Source of the DNA: Sedimentisphaerales bacterium
GTDB lineage: Bacteria; Planctomycetota; Phycisphaerae; Sedimentisphaerales; Anaerobacaceae
DNA length: 59,387 nucleotides
Assembly (NCBI GenBank): GCA_016936075.1
Contig: JAFGPS010000131.1
Coordinates: 1 to 59,387 of the forward strand
Reading direction: 5' to 3'
Shown: positions 1-9,119 of the stretch, one piece after another
How positions within the stretch are numbered: position 1 is the first letter of the stretch
Layout: every line of letters begins with the position of its first letter
Notes under the pieces: model-generated
What the model saw: the letters and a program-made list of their open reading frames with translations, nothing else
Database searches by the model: none
Told to the model about the DNA's origin: nothing
Translations under genes and position numbers: made by a program

Positions 1-3000
1 AGCATTAACATACCGCCGTTGAGTAGAAGAATCAGATCCGGGAATTTCTGATGCAAATGCCAAAGGGCTTCGTCGCTGAAATCTCCATCAATGGCTATAT
101 CCATATGAGACAAATTTTCGAAGCGTTCAAGATAACGTAGTCCTTCATCTGTGATATTGCCTCCGCTGATATAACCACGTTTGTTGCTATCGTATTCTCT
201 GCGAACGATGAGGGATCGCAGGTTTTTCATATCGGCCAGGTGCTTGAGGCCTTCGTCGGTTATGCGCGAACCACCGATTGAGATTCTTTCGAGTTTAGTC
301 AGGCCGCTCAGGTATGCCAGCCCATCATCGGAATATTCACGCTCGCCCAGTTGCAGATCAGTAAGTTGCTTCAGATTCGAAAGGCATCTCAAATCTTCAT
401 CGTGGAATTTTTCTGATGAATCTTTTAAGCCTAACATTAATGTTGTTAGATTCGTCAGTGTGGGGATATTCAGAACAGCGTCGCCTTTCTTTATAAACTG
501 AGCTCTCAAATACGTTAGATTAGGCATTTCTTTGAGGTTATTGATACCTGAGACACTCAGATTCGGAGTTCTGATATTTAACCATTCAAGCTTTTTGAGA
601 TTTGTCAGCTTGGCCAAGCCCTTATCAGTTATATTCAGGCAATCCCATATTTCAAGCTTCTTCAGATTGCTCAGTTTGGCTATGTGTTCCATACCGGCAT
701 CCGTAATAGAAACGCTGTTGATTACGAGATCTTCAAGTTTGCGGCACTTGGCAAGCGATTCCAGCCCTTTATCTCCATAAGATTTCGAGTCCTTGTTATT
801 ATTTACAATGCAGAGTTGTTTCAGATTCGATAGTTCACCTAATTGAATCATACCTTCGTCTGTAATATTCTGACTTGTTGTGGACGAATCGAGTATTTCA
901 AGTGTCTTAATTTGTTTGAGATAAGCACAGCCCTTATCAGTTAGATGGAGGCCGGGGAACTTAAGAATTTTCAGCGAACGCATATTTGTTAAATGAGCAA
1001 GGCCTTCGTCTGTCGGGTCACCTCGTGAATCAAGAATTAGTTCCTCAAGATTTGGTATCTTGGCGATTTGAGCAAGTCCTTCATTGGAAATGAAACACTG
1101 AGCTTTACTGAAATTTAATGTTTTCAAAGATTTGAGTCCAGTAAGATGAACCATGCCATGATCACCAAAATTTGGGCTTCTTAGATGCAGGTATTGCAAG
1201 TGAGGCAAATTGCGAATATGGATCAGGCCTTCATCGCCCATAAGATCCCCTATGAGTATAAGTCCCTCCAGTGAAGTTAATTTGCTTACATGCTGCAAAC
1301 CGGCATCGGTGACCTGGCTGGGACCATAGACCCACAGAAATTTAAGAGAGGTTAACTGGCCTACGTAAGCCATTCCTCTATCCGTTATTTGGGTACTTGT
1401 TTCAAGTTGTTCCAGCGACTTAAGAGCGGTAATGTATTTCATACCGACATCGGTGACTTCTGTGAAGCATAACTGGAGAGCTTTCAAACCTGTCAGGCGG
1501 GCGATATGCGGCATGATGGAGTTGCCTACACCAGTGTTTATCCCAATTGGATCTAGTGGATTTGGTCCTGCCATAACACAATATAGGTCATCCGGCTGAA
1601 GTTTATCCAGGCCGGACAGGTTCGCAGTGGTGGGATCAATTGAAAGTGTTACTTGTGCGTTCGATGGTACGCTTATATCACCCTGCGCCTCGCCTATGTA
1701 TTCAAGATTTTGCATGAACGACCTTGGAACTCCCGCACCGGGATCATCGCTCGGCATACGAATACAATAAGTCCCCAGTGAATGGTCTTTGGGAAAATGT
1801 ATAATACGTTCTTTAGGTAATGTTTCGAGTTGTTGTATTTTGGCGGATTCTTCAGAAGTCGTTGTTTCTGATGGCTTCGCCGGTTCGACAGGTTTATCCT
1901 GTTGAATTGTTTCTGCCGGTTGAGGAGGTATGTTTGATTCTGCTTTTTCGGTTTGAGCATTCCGAATCAGTTCATAAGGACTAAGTGTATTATTTGTATT
2001 GTTCGTGAATAAAGGAAAATCAGTTCCTTTATCAGTTTCAATAGACTTTTCAGCTCTTGCCATAGGCAGGAAAATAAAAGCCGCGATGATAATCATCAGC
2101 GTATCGGTTAATCCCAGTTTTGTGTTAGTAGGAAAAGGTCTGCTTGTTATATGTTTTATTCTGGCGATTAAAGCTTTCTTCGATTCCGCTACACCAATTA
2201 AGCGTAAACTTAAGACAGCAGAGCCAAAATTGTATCTTGAGATATTGAGCAGTGTTTTTGGGTACTCTTCCGCCTGCTGCCCCATAGCAACCAGTACCAT
2301 CTCATCTACAGCCTGCTCCCTGACATTTCGAATAACAATATTTGCAATCCATAGCAGGGGATTATATATATATATGATTTGAAGGATCGCCTGAAGCAGA
2401 TTTACCCATAAATCGTGTCGCTTGATATGAGCCATTTCGTGCAGCAGTATTGCATGAAGGTCATTTGAACTTATTTTTTCTATTAACTTTTTCGGAATTA
2501 GAATAGTTGGTTTGAACAAACCGCAAACAGATGGACTCAAAGCAGTTGGAGATAACCTCAATGAAATTTTTTGTCTTATTCCTATTTTTCCACAAGCTTG
2601 TTCCAGTATGTTTACCAACGAATCATTTGCCTGTTGAGATTGCATTATCAATCGCCTTACAACAAATGTCTTTTGAATCAGCAATATTACCATAATACCT
2701 ACGAAGGTAAGCCAGCCGAGAAAAACACTTCCCTGCCAAGATAATGATATTTCCTGTGTTTTGGGCTCAGCATGAAAAGCTGAATCATTATTCTCAAAAT
2801 AAAATAGTGATGTCGCTCTACCTGTGCTTATATGTGTTTGTGGATAGCGATACTCATATGGTGAAATTGTATTATAATTATTATCGGCGGTGGAAGAAGT
2901 TTCAGAAAAATATAATGGACGATTCATTTTTTGACCGAACCAGTAGGATGGGCTTGTAGGAAGTGATAATGTCGGAAAAAGCATAAGTTTAACCAGTACT

Positions 3001-3164
3001 ATCATCCATATCCAGTATCTGAATACCGCTCTTATCCTGTTTCGAAGAAACGTGTCAAGTGCTAAAAGGATAATAATCAATACACTTGACTGTATGAGCA
3101 TAGGTATTGCAAAATCGACAAAAGTTTTTCCCACTGAGTTAATTTGTTCTAATAAAGCATTCAT
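1..3164 (-). CDS. M56 (BlaR1-type) membrane metallopeptidase fused to leucine-rich repeats, partial
   Basis: The reading frame opens at ATG 3164 behind a GGAGG ribosome site (3171-3175) and stays open to the left edge, so about 1054 residues are visible and the C-terminus is missing. Hydrophobic segments near residues 18-36 and 45-65, and again near 145 and 360, frame an M56 domain with the zinc motif HEMAH at 242-246. A Pro/Glu/Thr-rich linker (about 400-450) leads to many leucine-rich repeats of the type LxxLxxLxLxxTxVTDxGM from about residue 545 onward. BlaR1/MecR1 proteins sense an external signal and cleave their BlaI repressor; the upstream neighbour is a BlaI-like gene, so the same logic is inferred here. 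The LRR array replaces the usual penicillin-binding sensor, so a beta-lactam ligand is unlikely. Confidence 0.85.
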   Translation of the reverse strand, partial: MNALLEQINSVGKTFVDFAIPMLIQSSVLIIILLALDTFLRNRIRAVFRYWIWMIVLVKLMLFPTLSLPTSPSYWFGQKMNRPLYFSETSSTADNNYNTISPYEYRYPQTHISTGRATSLFYFENNDSAFHAEPKTQEISLSWQGSVFLGWLTFVGIMVILLIQKTFVVRRLIMQSQQANDSLVNILEQACGKIGIRQKISLRLSPTALSPSVCGLFKPTILIPKKLIEKISSNDLHAILLHEMAHIKRHDLWVNLLQAILQIIYIYNPLLWIANIVIRNVREQAVDEMVLVAMGQQAEEYPKTLLNISRYNFGSAVLSLRLIGVAESKKALIARIKHITSRPFPTNTKLGLTDTLMIIIAAFIFLPMARAEKSIETDKGTDFPLFTNNTNNTLSPYELIRNAQTEKAESNIPPQPAETIQQDKPVEPAKPSETTTSEESAKIQQLETLPKERIIHFPKDHSLGTYCIRMPSDDPGAGVPRSFMQNLEYIGEAQGDISVPSNAQVTLSIDPTTANLSGLDKLQPDDLYCVMAGPNPLDPIGINTGVGNSIMPHIARLTGLKALQLCFTEVTDVGMKYITALKSLEQLETSTQITDRGMAYVGQLTSLKFLWVYGPSQVTDAGLQHVSKLTSLEGLILIGDLMGDEGLIHIRNLPHLQYLHLRSPNFGDHGMVHLTGLKSLKTLNFSKAQCFISNEGLAQIAKIPNLEELILDSRGDPTDEGLAHLTNMRSLKILKFPGLHLTDKGCAYLKQIKTLEILDSSTTSQNITDEGMIQLGELSNLKQLCIVNNNKDSKSYGDKGLESLAKCRKLEDLVINSVSITDAGMEHIAKLSNLKKLEIWDCLNITDKGLAKLTNLKKLEWLNIRTPNLSVSGINNLKEMPNLTYLRAQFIKKGDAVLNIPTLTNLTTLMLGLKDSSEKFHDEDLRCLSNLKQLTDLQLGEREYSDDGLAYLSGLTKLERISIGGSRITDEGLKHLADMKNLRSLIVRREYDSNKRGYISGGNITDEGLRYLERFENLSHMDIAIDGDFSDEALWHLHQKFPDLILLLNGGMLM

Positions 3165-3187
3165 ATTTTACCTCCACTGTTTATACA

Positions 3188-3246
3188 GACCTAAGACCTT
3201 AGACAAAAGACATAAGACAAAAGACTTGTGTCTGAGGTCTTAGGTC
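3188..3246. repeat. Long imperfect hairpin built of AGAC units
   Basis: The left arm 3188-3205 and right arm 3229-3246 are reverse complements at 17 of 18 positions, with a 23-base loop also made of (A)AGAC units. It fills the gap between the BlaI-like gene and the M56 gene, so it would form a strong RNA hairpin in a shared transcript. A related AGAC-rich sequence occurs at 15865-15925. Confidence 0.7.
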
Positions 3247-3253
3247 TTTAGTC

Positions 3254-3652
3254 TTATTTCTTTGAAGATGGTTTGCCGCGTTTCCTGTTTTTGATTAGCT
3301 GTTCCAGTTCTTTATACTCATTTTCTGAAAGTTCATCGTTCTCAATCAGGAACTGCATCATAGGAGTCAGAGTTCCGTCAAAGGCTCTTTTGAGAGTTTT
3401 CATAATCTCGCCTTTTTGTGCCTGTGGTTCTGAAAGCACTGAGCTGTAAAGGTAGAGGTTCCGAATTTTCTTTGTTTTGAGCAATCCTTTTTTAACCATT
3501 CGATCCATCATGGTTTTTACTGTAGTGTATGCCCAGCCCTTTTCTTTTTGCAGTGCCTCCTGCACAGTCGGAGCCGCACACGGCTGCCTGTCCCATACGA
3601 TTCTCATAATTGCCCATTCGCTGTCGAAAAGTTCGATGTTTTTCTTTGCCAT
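3254..3652 (-). CDS. BlaI/MecI-family transcriptional repressor
   Basis: This 132-residue protein has the size and layout of BlaI/CopY repressors: a winged helix-turn-helix over roughly residues 8-80 (with SEWAIMRIVWD, TVKTMMDRMVKKGLL) and a C-terminal dimerisation part ending in a basic tail. ATG 3652 follows AAGGAG at a normal distance. The M56-LRR gene is downstream on the same strand, matching the blaI-blaR1 arrangement, in which the peptidase inactivates the repressor. A palindrome in its own promoter suggests autoregulation. The target genes beyond this operon are unknown; the divergent secreted protease at 3931 is a candidate. Confidence 0.88.
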   Translation of the reverse strand: MAKKNIELFDSEWAIMRIVWDRQPCAAPTVQEALQKEKGWAYTTVKTMMDRMVKKGLLKTKKIRNLYLYSSVLSEPQAQKGEIMKTLKRAFDGTLTPMMQFLIENDELSENEYKELEQLIKNRKRGKPSSKK

Positions 3653-3674
3653 AGTAAACTCCTTAATCTCTATC

Positions 3675-3710
3675 TAAGTACATAATGCTCTACTTAAGTA
3701 GATATTGCAA
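3675..3710 (-). promoter_or_regulatory. Promoter with BlaI-type operator palindrome
   Basis: On the minus strand a -35 like TTGCAA (3710-3705) and a -10 like CATTAT (3687-3682) are 17 bases apart. A perfect 12-base palindrome CTACTTAAGTAG (3690-3701) sits inside the spacer. A second dyad, TAAGTA at 3675-3680 and TACTTA at 3691-3696, overlaps the -10. A repressor bound there would block transcription of the blaI-M56 pair. The promoter and the operator are both inferred from sequence alone. Confidence 0.55.
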
Positions 3711-3930
3711 GGAAAAAAGTTGTATTTTTAAAAATATTTTTTTGTTTTATTATAACTTCTTGAGGAATAAATATTTAGCGTTTTGTGAAATAAACGTTTT
3801 TCTCAATTGTTTTATTGCGGCTTTCTTTCATAATGTTAAAATAATGTCTTAATCAGCTTCGAGAGTAAAAGTAGAAGTGGATAAAACAGAAAGCGAAAAT
3901 ATATAAGTTAATTATTGGGAAAGTGAGATT

Positions 3931-5931
3931 ATGAAAGCAAGATTATTCTTTTTGTTGTTTGTAACAGCGTTTCTTTCTGTTTATTGCCTAGCGCAGGAAA
4001 AGGTCGTACCAGAACCGGTTTTAGAAGGTTTTCGTCAACAGATGAAGCAAATAGACACCTTAAAAGCCAACTATACTGTCATTTCAATAGCCGGACAATC
4101 ACGAAGAAAGCTTCAAAATAAAGTATCATATGTTAAAAGCGGCGACAAATACAGTATGTCAGAGTTTGTATTTGAAAACGATGAGCAAATAGGTGAAAAA
4201 AGAACTGTATATGATGGGATTAATGTAAAGCAATATGATTACAATGAAAAAGAGAACATAAATTATGGCTCATTACATAACAAAAATATGCATGATGTTC
4301 TGATTACAAGTAATGATATTCGACGTCTTGTTGCCGGTTTTGGTTATATTAAAAAACAGTATGACGAAAATATTATCAACCAGGTATTTAAAAACATGGG
4401 GACGGAGTCGGTTGATGGTCATGATTGTAAAAAAATTGTAATAATTTCACCTTATCTACCTGGACAGAAAGCGCATACTTATTTATGGATTGAGGTACAG
4501 GATGAAAAGTATTATCTTCTGAAAGAAGCATGTCTTATTGAAGATGATTCAAATCAATTGCTTTATCAAAGAAAGTATGTTTTTGATTATTCGGATGCTT
4601 ATCCACTTCCGAGGGAAATACATTACGAGCGATTTGAAATTGACAGTGATGGGAACAGAAAACCTTCATATGAACTGAATGCGACTATTGAAAATTTCGA
4701 AATAAATGTCCCTGTAGAAGATAGTGAATTTGTATATTTATTTCCTGAAGGAACAATAGTAGATACTACATCAGTTTCCATTGATCCTGAAGAAATTGAA
4801 GATCCAAACTGGACTGGTACAACAAAACCAAACAAGAATGTTATCGAAGCGAATCAGCCTGTACTGGAAGAGATAAAAGAATTTCATTACGATGTTGATA
4901 GTGGAGTAATATTCCTCCCTGTCCATATTCATGGAAAAGAGTATTCTTTTCTTTTGGACACAGGTTCTTCGAATACTATATTCGATTCTTCAATAAAAGA
5001 TTTACTTGGCGAACCTAAGCGAATTACAAGAGGAAGCACGCCGGCGAATCCAACAATAATGCAACTATTTGAATCTCCTGAAGTACAAGTTGGGCCTTAT
5101 AAACTTCCGAAAGGCTCCGAAGTAATATGTTTGGACTTAAGTACTCCAAGTATGGCTATCGGAAAACAAGTTGACGGCGTGCTTGGGATGGATTTTCTTA
5201 AACAACATGTAATTCAAATCGATTTTGATGAAAATATAATTTCGTTTCTCGGGCAAAATGAAGCAGACTTCCCCGGTTATGAGCAGCAACTGGATATAAG
5301 TTATAATTCTAAGGGATTGCCTCAGTTAAAAGGTCGGCTTTTAGATGATATTGAAACAAAATTTATTATTGATAGCGGTTATAATTCTACTGGTGGCTTA
5401 GATAGTGAAATATTTGATAAGCTGATTAAAAGCGAAAATATAAAAACTTCAGAAAGCATAAGTGTTACTGCAGGAGGTATTCAGAAATCAAGAGAGGCTC
5501 GTATTAACCAGCTTTTCATTGGATCTTATGAGTATAAAGACTTGATATTTACAGAAGAAAATACCGGGATTCTCGGAATTTCATTTCTGGCTCGGCATGC
5601 AGTGATTTTGGATTTTCCCAATAAAAAAATATACTTAAAAAAAGGTAGTCAATTTAATAAAAAAGATGAATTGGATATGACTGGATTGGCATTATTACGA
5701 AATTCAAGCGGCTTAGGAGTTCATACTGTTTTCCAGTCAAGTCCTGCGGAAAAAGCTGGTATAAAAACCGGCGATATTATAGTACGAATCGAAGGTAAAG
5801 ATGTTGATGAATACAGTTATAAACAGCTCAAAAAACTCTTTCATTCGGGAGATGGAAACGAACTCAAAATGACAATTAAACGCGAAAGTGAACTAAAAGA
5901 GATAACTATAGTACTTGAAAGGGAAATATAA
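3931..5931 (+). CDS. Secreted retropepsin-like aspartyl protease with LolA-like N-domain and C-terminal PDZ
   Basis: 666 residues with a clear signal peptide (first about 21 residues, ending CLAQ). The first 270 or so residues resemble the beta-rich outer-membrane-lipoprotein-sorting (LolA-like) domains common in planctomycetes. Two clan-AA half-domains follow, with FLLDTGSSN near residue 342 and FIIDSGYNST near 480, so both catalytic Asp-Thr/Ser-Gly motifs are present in one chain. A PDZ domain (GLGVHTVFQSSPAEKAGIKTGD, from about 595) closes the protein. Periplasmic or surface proteolysis is inferred. It is transcribed away from the BlaI gene and ends one base from the stop of the convergent ptsP gene. 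A simpler relative without PDZ lies at 38295-39389. Confidence 0.8.
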   Translation: MKARLFFLLFVTAFLSVYCLAQEKVVPEPVLEGFRQQMKQIDTLKANYTVISIAGQSRRKLQNKVSYVKSGDKYSMSEFVFENDEQIGEKRTVYDGINVKQYDYNEKENINYGSLHNKNMHDVLITSNDIRRLVAGFGYIKKQYDENIINQVFKNMGTESVDGHDCKKIVIISPYLPGQKAHTYLWIEVQDEKYYLLKEACLIEDDSNQLLYQRKYVFDYSDAYPLPREIHYERFEIDSDGNRKPSYELNATIENFEINVPVEDSEFVYLFPEGTIVDTTSVSIDPEEIEDPNWTGTTKPNKNVIEANQPVLEEIKEFHYDVDSGVIFLPVHIHGKEYSFLLDTGSSNTIFDSSIKDLLGEPKRITRGSTPANPTIMQLFESPEVQVGPYKLPKGSEVICLDLSTPSMAIGKQVDGVLGMDFLKQHVIQIDFDENIISFLGQNEADFPGYEQQLDISYNSKGLPQLKGRLLDDIETKFIIDSGYNSTGGLDSEIFDKLIKSENIKTSESISVTAGGIQKSREARINQLFIGSYEYKDLIFTEENTGILGISFLARHAVILDFPNKKIYLKKGSQFNKKDELDMTGLALLRNSSGLGVHTVFQSSPAEKAGIKTGDIIVRIEGKDVDEYSYKQLKKLFHSGDGNELKMTIKRESELKEITIVLEREI

Positions 5932-5932
5932 G

Positions 5933-8179
5933 TTATTCAAGCATTTGTGTTACTTCGCTGATTTTGGATTTCGAAAGCATGTTTTCAGCGATGGACTCTG
6001 CTTTGGCTATATCTATTTTGGAAATAGCCTGTTGTATTCGCGGCAGGAAGCGAGGATCCATGCTTAAAATTCTGACTCCGATTCCGAGCAGGAATGGGAT
6101 GTATTTTTCCTCGTGTGCCATATCGCCGCATATTGATATCGGTCTGTTGTTTTTGTTGGCTGATTGAACGACTTTTTTCAATGCCCGCAATACAGAAGGG
6201 TGATGAGGGACATAAGACGCCGCGATGTTTTCGTTTGTCCTGTCAATGCCTATCATAAACTGGATAAAATCATTTGTACCAACGGAAAAGAATTCTGCTT
6301 CTTTTGCAAACTCATCCATTAAATCAACTATACATGGCAACTCGACCATGATACCGAGTTTTGGTTTACTGTTATGTTCGATATTCTTTTTACCAAGTTC
6401 GTCTATGCACTCGTGAACGATATTACGCGCGGCACAGAATTCATCTATCGAGGATACCATTGGGAACATTATTCGTAAATCCGCGTTCACACCGGCTCTC
6501 AGCATTGCACGAATCTGCTCAGAGAAAACGGATTTATTCTGAAGTGAAAAGCGAATCGAACGCAAACCCATCGCTGGGTTCTGCTCTTTTGTTTCACCAT
6601 AGTAGGAAAGGATTTTATCGCCGCCAATATCGAGTGTTCTTAAAGTTACCGGCCTGCCTTCTACTAACTGGACAAGCTTGCTGTAAGTCATAAATTGCTC
6701 TGTTTCCGTAGGGAGGTTCCTTCTTATCATAAAAGGAAATTCAGAGCGGTACAGGCCAACACCTTCGCAACGTAATTCACATGCGACTTTCAAATCTGCG
6801 AGTAGATTTATATTGGCGAAAAGATGCACTTGCGTTCCGTCCAGCGTATTAGTAACAGGTTTCATTGTGAGTTTTTGCTGGTCAAGAGTTTGTTTTGCCT
6901 TCTGCTGCTGCTCGAAACGCTCTAATATTTCATCGGACGGATCTACGTACAGATTACCGATTTCTGCGTCGATTAGAACCGGGATTTCATCAGGGACATC
7001 CAGTAGGCCATAATTATTGCAGACAATCATTGGAATACGCAGGGAACTGGCGAGAATAGATAAATGAGATGTAACTGTGCCTCCAACGAGAATTATTCCT
7101 GTTGCTCCTTCAGAAGATAGTATAAGCAAATCGGAAGGATATAGTTCCCTGGTAATTATGATTTTACCTTTTACTTTTACTGCTTCTTCGGATTCGCAAA
7201 GGAGATTGTTTATCAACCTTACTATGAGGTCTTCAATGTCCTGGATTTTCTCCTGCATGTATGTACTATTACTTGTTGCGAAGCTCTCAATATAACCTTT
7301 AGCAATTTTAAGAATAGCATCTGGTGGATTAAGATCATTTTTTATGAGTTCTTCTACGCCGCCAATAAAATATTTGTCCTGAAGTATTACAAGATGTGCA
7401 GCGAAAATCAGCGAAGCTGAATCGGAAAGTTTCTGGCCTACCTTTTCCTGAAGTTTTTCAAGCTGCGAAGATGTTTTATTGATAGCTTCATGAAAATCAT
7501 CAAGAGTATATTTGTCATCGAACTGATGATGCAGCATTGCGGTAAGGTTTTTTTTCTTATCAGTAACTATTGAGGGAGCATAGGCAAAACCTTCGGACGC
7601 AATTTTTCCTCTGACGAATTTAAGCTCTTCCGGCAACACATCGATAGTTTTTTCTCTTTCCGTTACAGGCTCGTGCATAGCCATAAGGAAACGCGCGTTT
7701 TCAATTATATCCGCCAATTGCGAAGCGGCGGCTACCAAAGCCGTAATGTCAGATTCGCTAAATGACTTTTCTTTTTCACGTTGAAGAGTTAACACTCCAA
7801 TTTTAGAAATGCCTCGTGCTATGGGAACAGCAAGAAAACAATCATATCTTTCTTCATGAATACCCGGGAAAAATTTGTAATTAGGATTATGTGCGGCGTC
7901 TGTTTCGCACACTGGGCGCATCTCTTTTAATGCAAGACCCGTTAAACCCTGGCCATACTTGAGTTTGACATAACCGATGGATTCTGGATTTAGACCGTGA
8001 GTGGCGTTCAGGACAAGCTCATTTGTTTCGGTATTGTAAAGATAAATCGAACATACATCCGAATCCGTATGAGAGGCAACCATTTCAACGGTTTTTTTCA
8101 ATAAGCCCTCTATGCCTGTACCTTCCCTGAAAAGATTATTCAGCTCGCTGATTTCATATAATAATTTCTTATTGTCCAT
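5933..8179 (-). CDS. ptsP: PEP-protein phosphotransferase PtsP (GAF domain plus enzyme I)
   Basis: 748 residues, the usual length of PtsP (enzyme I-Ntr). An N-terminal GAF domain (about 15-160) precedes the enzyme I body. The phosphoaccepting histidine is in GGTVTSHLSILA (about residue 372), and the PEP-binding C-terminal barrel has MVELPCIVDLMDEF, FFSVGTNDFIQF and the ICGDMA cysteine motif. PtsP autophosphorylates from PEP and passes phosphate to an HPr/NPr protein, usually for nitrogen or carbon regulation. No HPr, EIIA or kinase partner is encoded nearby. The HAD gene upstream is co-directional with a 31-base gap, so the two may be co-transcribed. Confidence 0.93.
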   Translation of the reverse strand: MDNKKLLYEISELNNLFREGTGIEGLLKKTVEMVASHTDSDVCSIYLYNTETNELVLNATHGLNPESIGYVKLKYGQGLTGLALKEMRPVCETDAAHNPNYKFFPGIHEERYDCFLAVPIARGISKIGVLTLQREKEKSFSESDITALVAAASQLADIIENARFLMAMHEPVTEREKTIDVLPEELKFVRGKIASEGFAYAPSIVTDKKKNLTAMLHHQFDDKYTLDDFHEAINKTSSQLEKLQEKVGQKLSDSASLIFAAHLVILQDKYFIGGVEELIKNDLNPPDAILKIAKGYIESFATSNSTYMQEKIQDIEDLIVRLINNLLCESEEAVKVKGKIIITRELYPSDLLILSSEGATGIILVGGTVTSHLSILASSLRIPMIVCNNYGLLDVPDEIPVLIDAEIGNLYVDPSDEILERFEQQQKAKQTLDQQKLTMKPVTNTLDGTQVHLFANINLLADLKVACELRCEGVGLYRSEFPFMIRRNLPTETEQFMTYSKLVQLVEGRPVTLRTLDIGGDKILSYYGETKEQNPAMGLRSIRFSLQNKSVFSEQIRAMLRAGVNADLRIMFPMVSSIDEFCAARNIVHECIDELGKKNIEHNSKPKLGIMVELPCIVDLMDEFAKEAEFFSVGTNDFIQFMIGIDRTNENIAASYVPHHPSVLRALKKVVQSANKNNRPISICGDMAHEEKYIPFLLGIGVRILSMDPRFLPRIQQAISKIDIAKAESIAENMLSKSKISEVTQMLE

Positions 8180-8210
8180 GTTCTGCCTTATTTCATTTTT
8201 TCAAATTATA

Positions 8211-8891
8211 TTAAGCGGCTTGTGCCTTAAAAATAGCTACGAAATCTTTAGCTCCGAGTTCATACAGGCCGTTTACAATCATATCCGCCGCGGTTAGTTC
8301 ATCACGTCTTCTTGTTGTTGTAAGGGCAACAACAAGCATTTTTGCGGCTATTGCGGCTTCCAATCCTGCTAATGAATCTTCGATTACTACACAATTCTCC
8401 GGTTCTAAAGAAAGATTTTTCGCGGCTAATAAAAACGTATCAGGTGCCGGCTTGCCTCTTGTGACATCTTTCATTGAGACAATTGTTTTGAAATGTTTCT
8501 CGATTTTCAGATGCTCCATAACAAAATCAAGGTTTTCCTTCGGAGTAGATGAACCGATCGCCAGCAGGAAACCTTCTGCCTTCAATTCGTTAAAAAGATT
8601 CTCGGCTCCATCCGCTAATTTTATCGTATCAGCGAAAATCTCACGATAACGCTGTTCTTTCCAGTCTGAAAGCTCATCTATTCGTTCTTTTGAAAGTTCT
8701 TTTCCTTCCAGGATCGGGAGTATCTGGTAGTTCTGCATTCCAAAGGTATCATGAAAAAACTCATCGCTCATTTTATTATAACCTTCCTTAGCGGCCAGGT
8801 CGAACCATGACTGCTTATGAGCCGCCGCGGAATCTATCAAAACCCCATCCAAATCAAAAATTACACCCTTTCCTGTACCTGCTTTTACCAT
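8211..8891 (-). CDS. HAD-superfamily hydrolase, beta-phosphoglucomutase/phosphatase-like
   Basis: 226 residues with all HAD subclass I motifs: motif I FDLDGVLIDS (about 11-20, nucleophile Asp), motif II IGSSTPKE, motif III lysine in RGKPAPDTF, and motif IV VVIEDSLAGLEAA. The alpha-helical cap between motifs I and II places it with beta-phosphoglucomutases and phosphoglycolate-type phosphatases. The substrate cannot be told from sequence. ATG 8891 opens the frame and ptsP lies 31 bases downstream, suggesting joint transcription from a promoter in the 228-base gap to the right. Confidence 0.85.
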   Translation of the reverse strand: MVKAGTGKGVIFDLDGVLIDSAAAHKQSWFDLAAKEGYNKMSDEFFHDTFGMQNYQILPILEGKELSKERIDELSDWKEQRYREIFADTIKLADGAENLFNELKAEGFLLAIGSSTPKENLDFVMEHLKIEKHFKTIVSMKDVTRGKPAPDTFLLAAKNLSLEPENCVVIEDSLAGLEAAIAAKMLVVALTTTRRRDELTAADMIVNGLYELGAKDFVAIFKAQAA

Positions 8892-9119
8892 ATTAAATAC
8901 CTTATATTTATAAACTTTTTTACTTTAATCGAACAAGCACGAACCATAAAATAGATTATAATTCGTTAAAACTCAATATCTTAGCCGATATAACAAAAAG
9001 TGCAAGGATGATAATTATCAGATTAAAGAAATCAGGGAATTTGATGAGAACCTAATAGTCAGGTTATAGTATGCGTAAATAACAATAGTTGTATTTCACT
9101 GTTTATTTTCTTTGATTTT

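Noticed and set aside
1694..1960. 88-codon minus-strand ORF inside the M56-LRR gene
   Set aside because: It lies in a different frame from the long M56-LRR frame, which covers the same bases with recognisable domains.
3188..3246. CRISPR-like array from repeated AGAC units
   Set aside because: Units are only 6-8 bases, have no constant spacers and form one hairpin; no cas genes are present.
6361..6693. 110-codon plus-strand ORF
   Set aside because: Antisense shadow of ptsP with no protein-family pattern.
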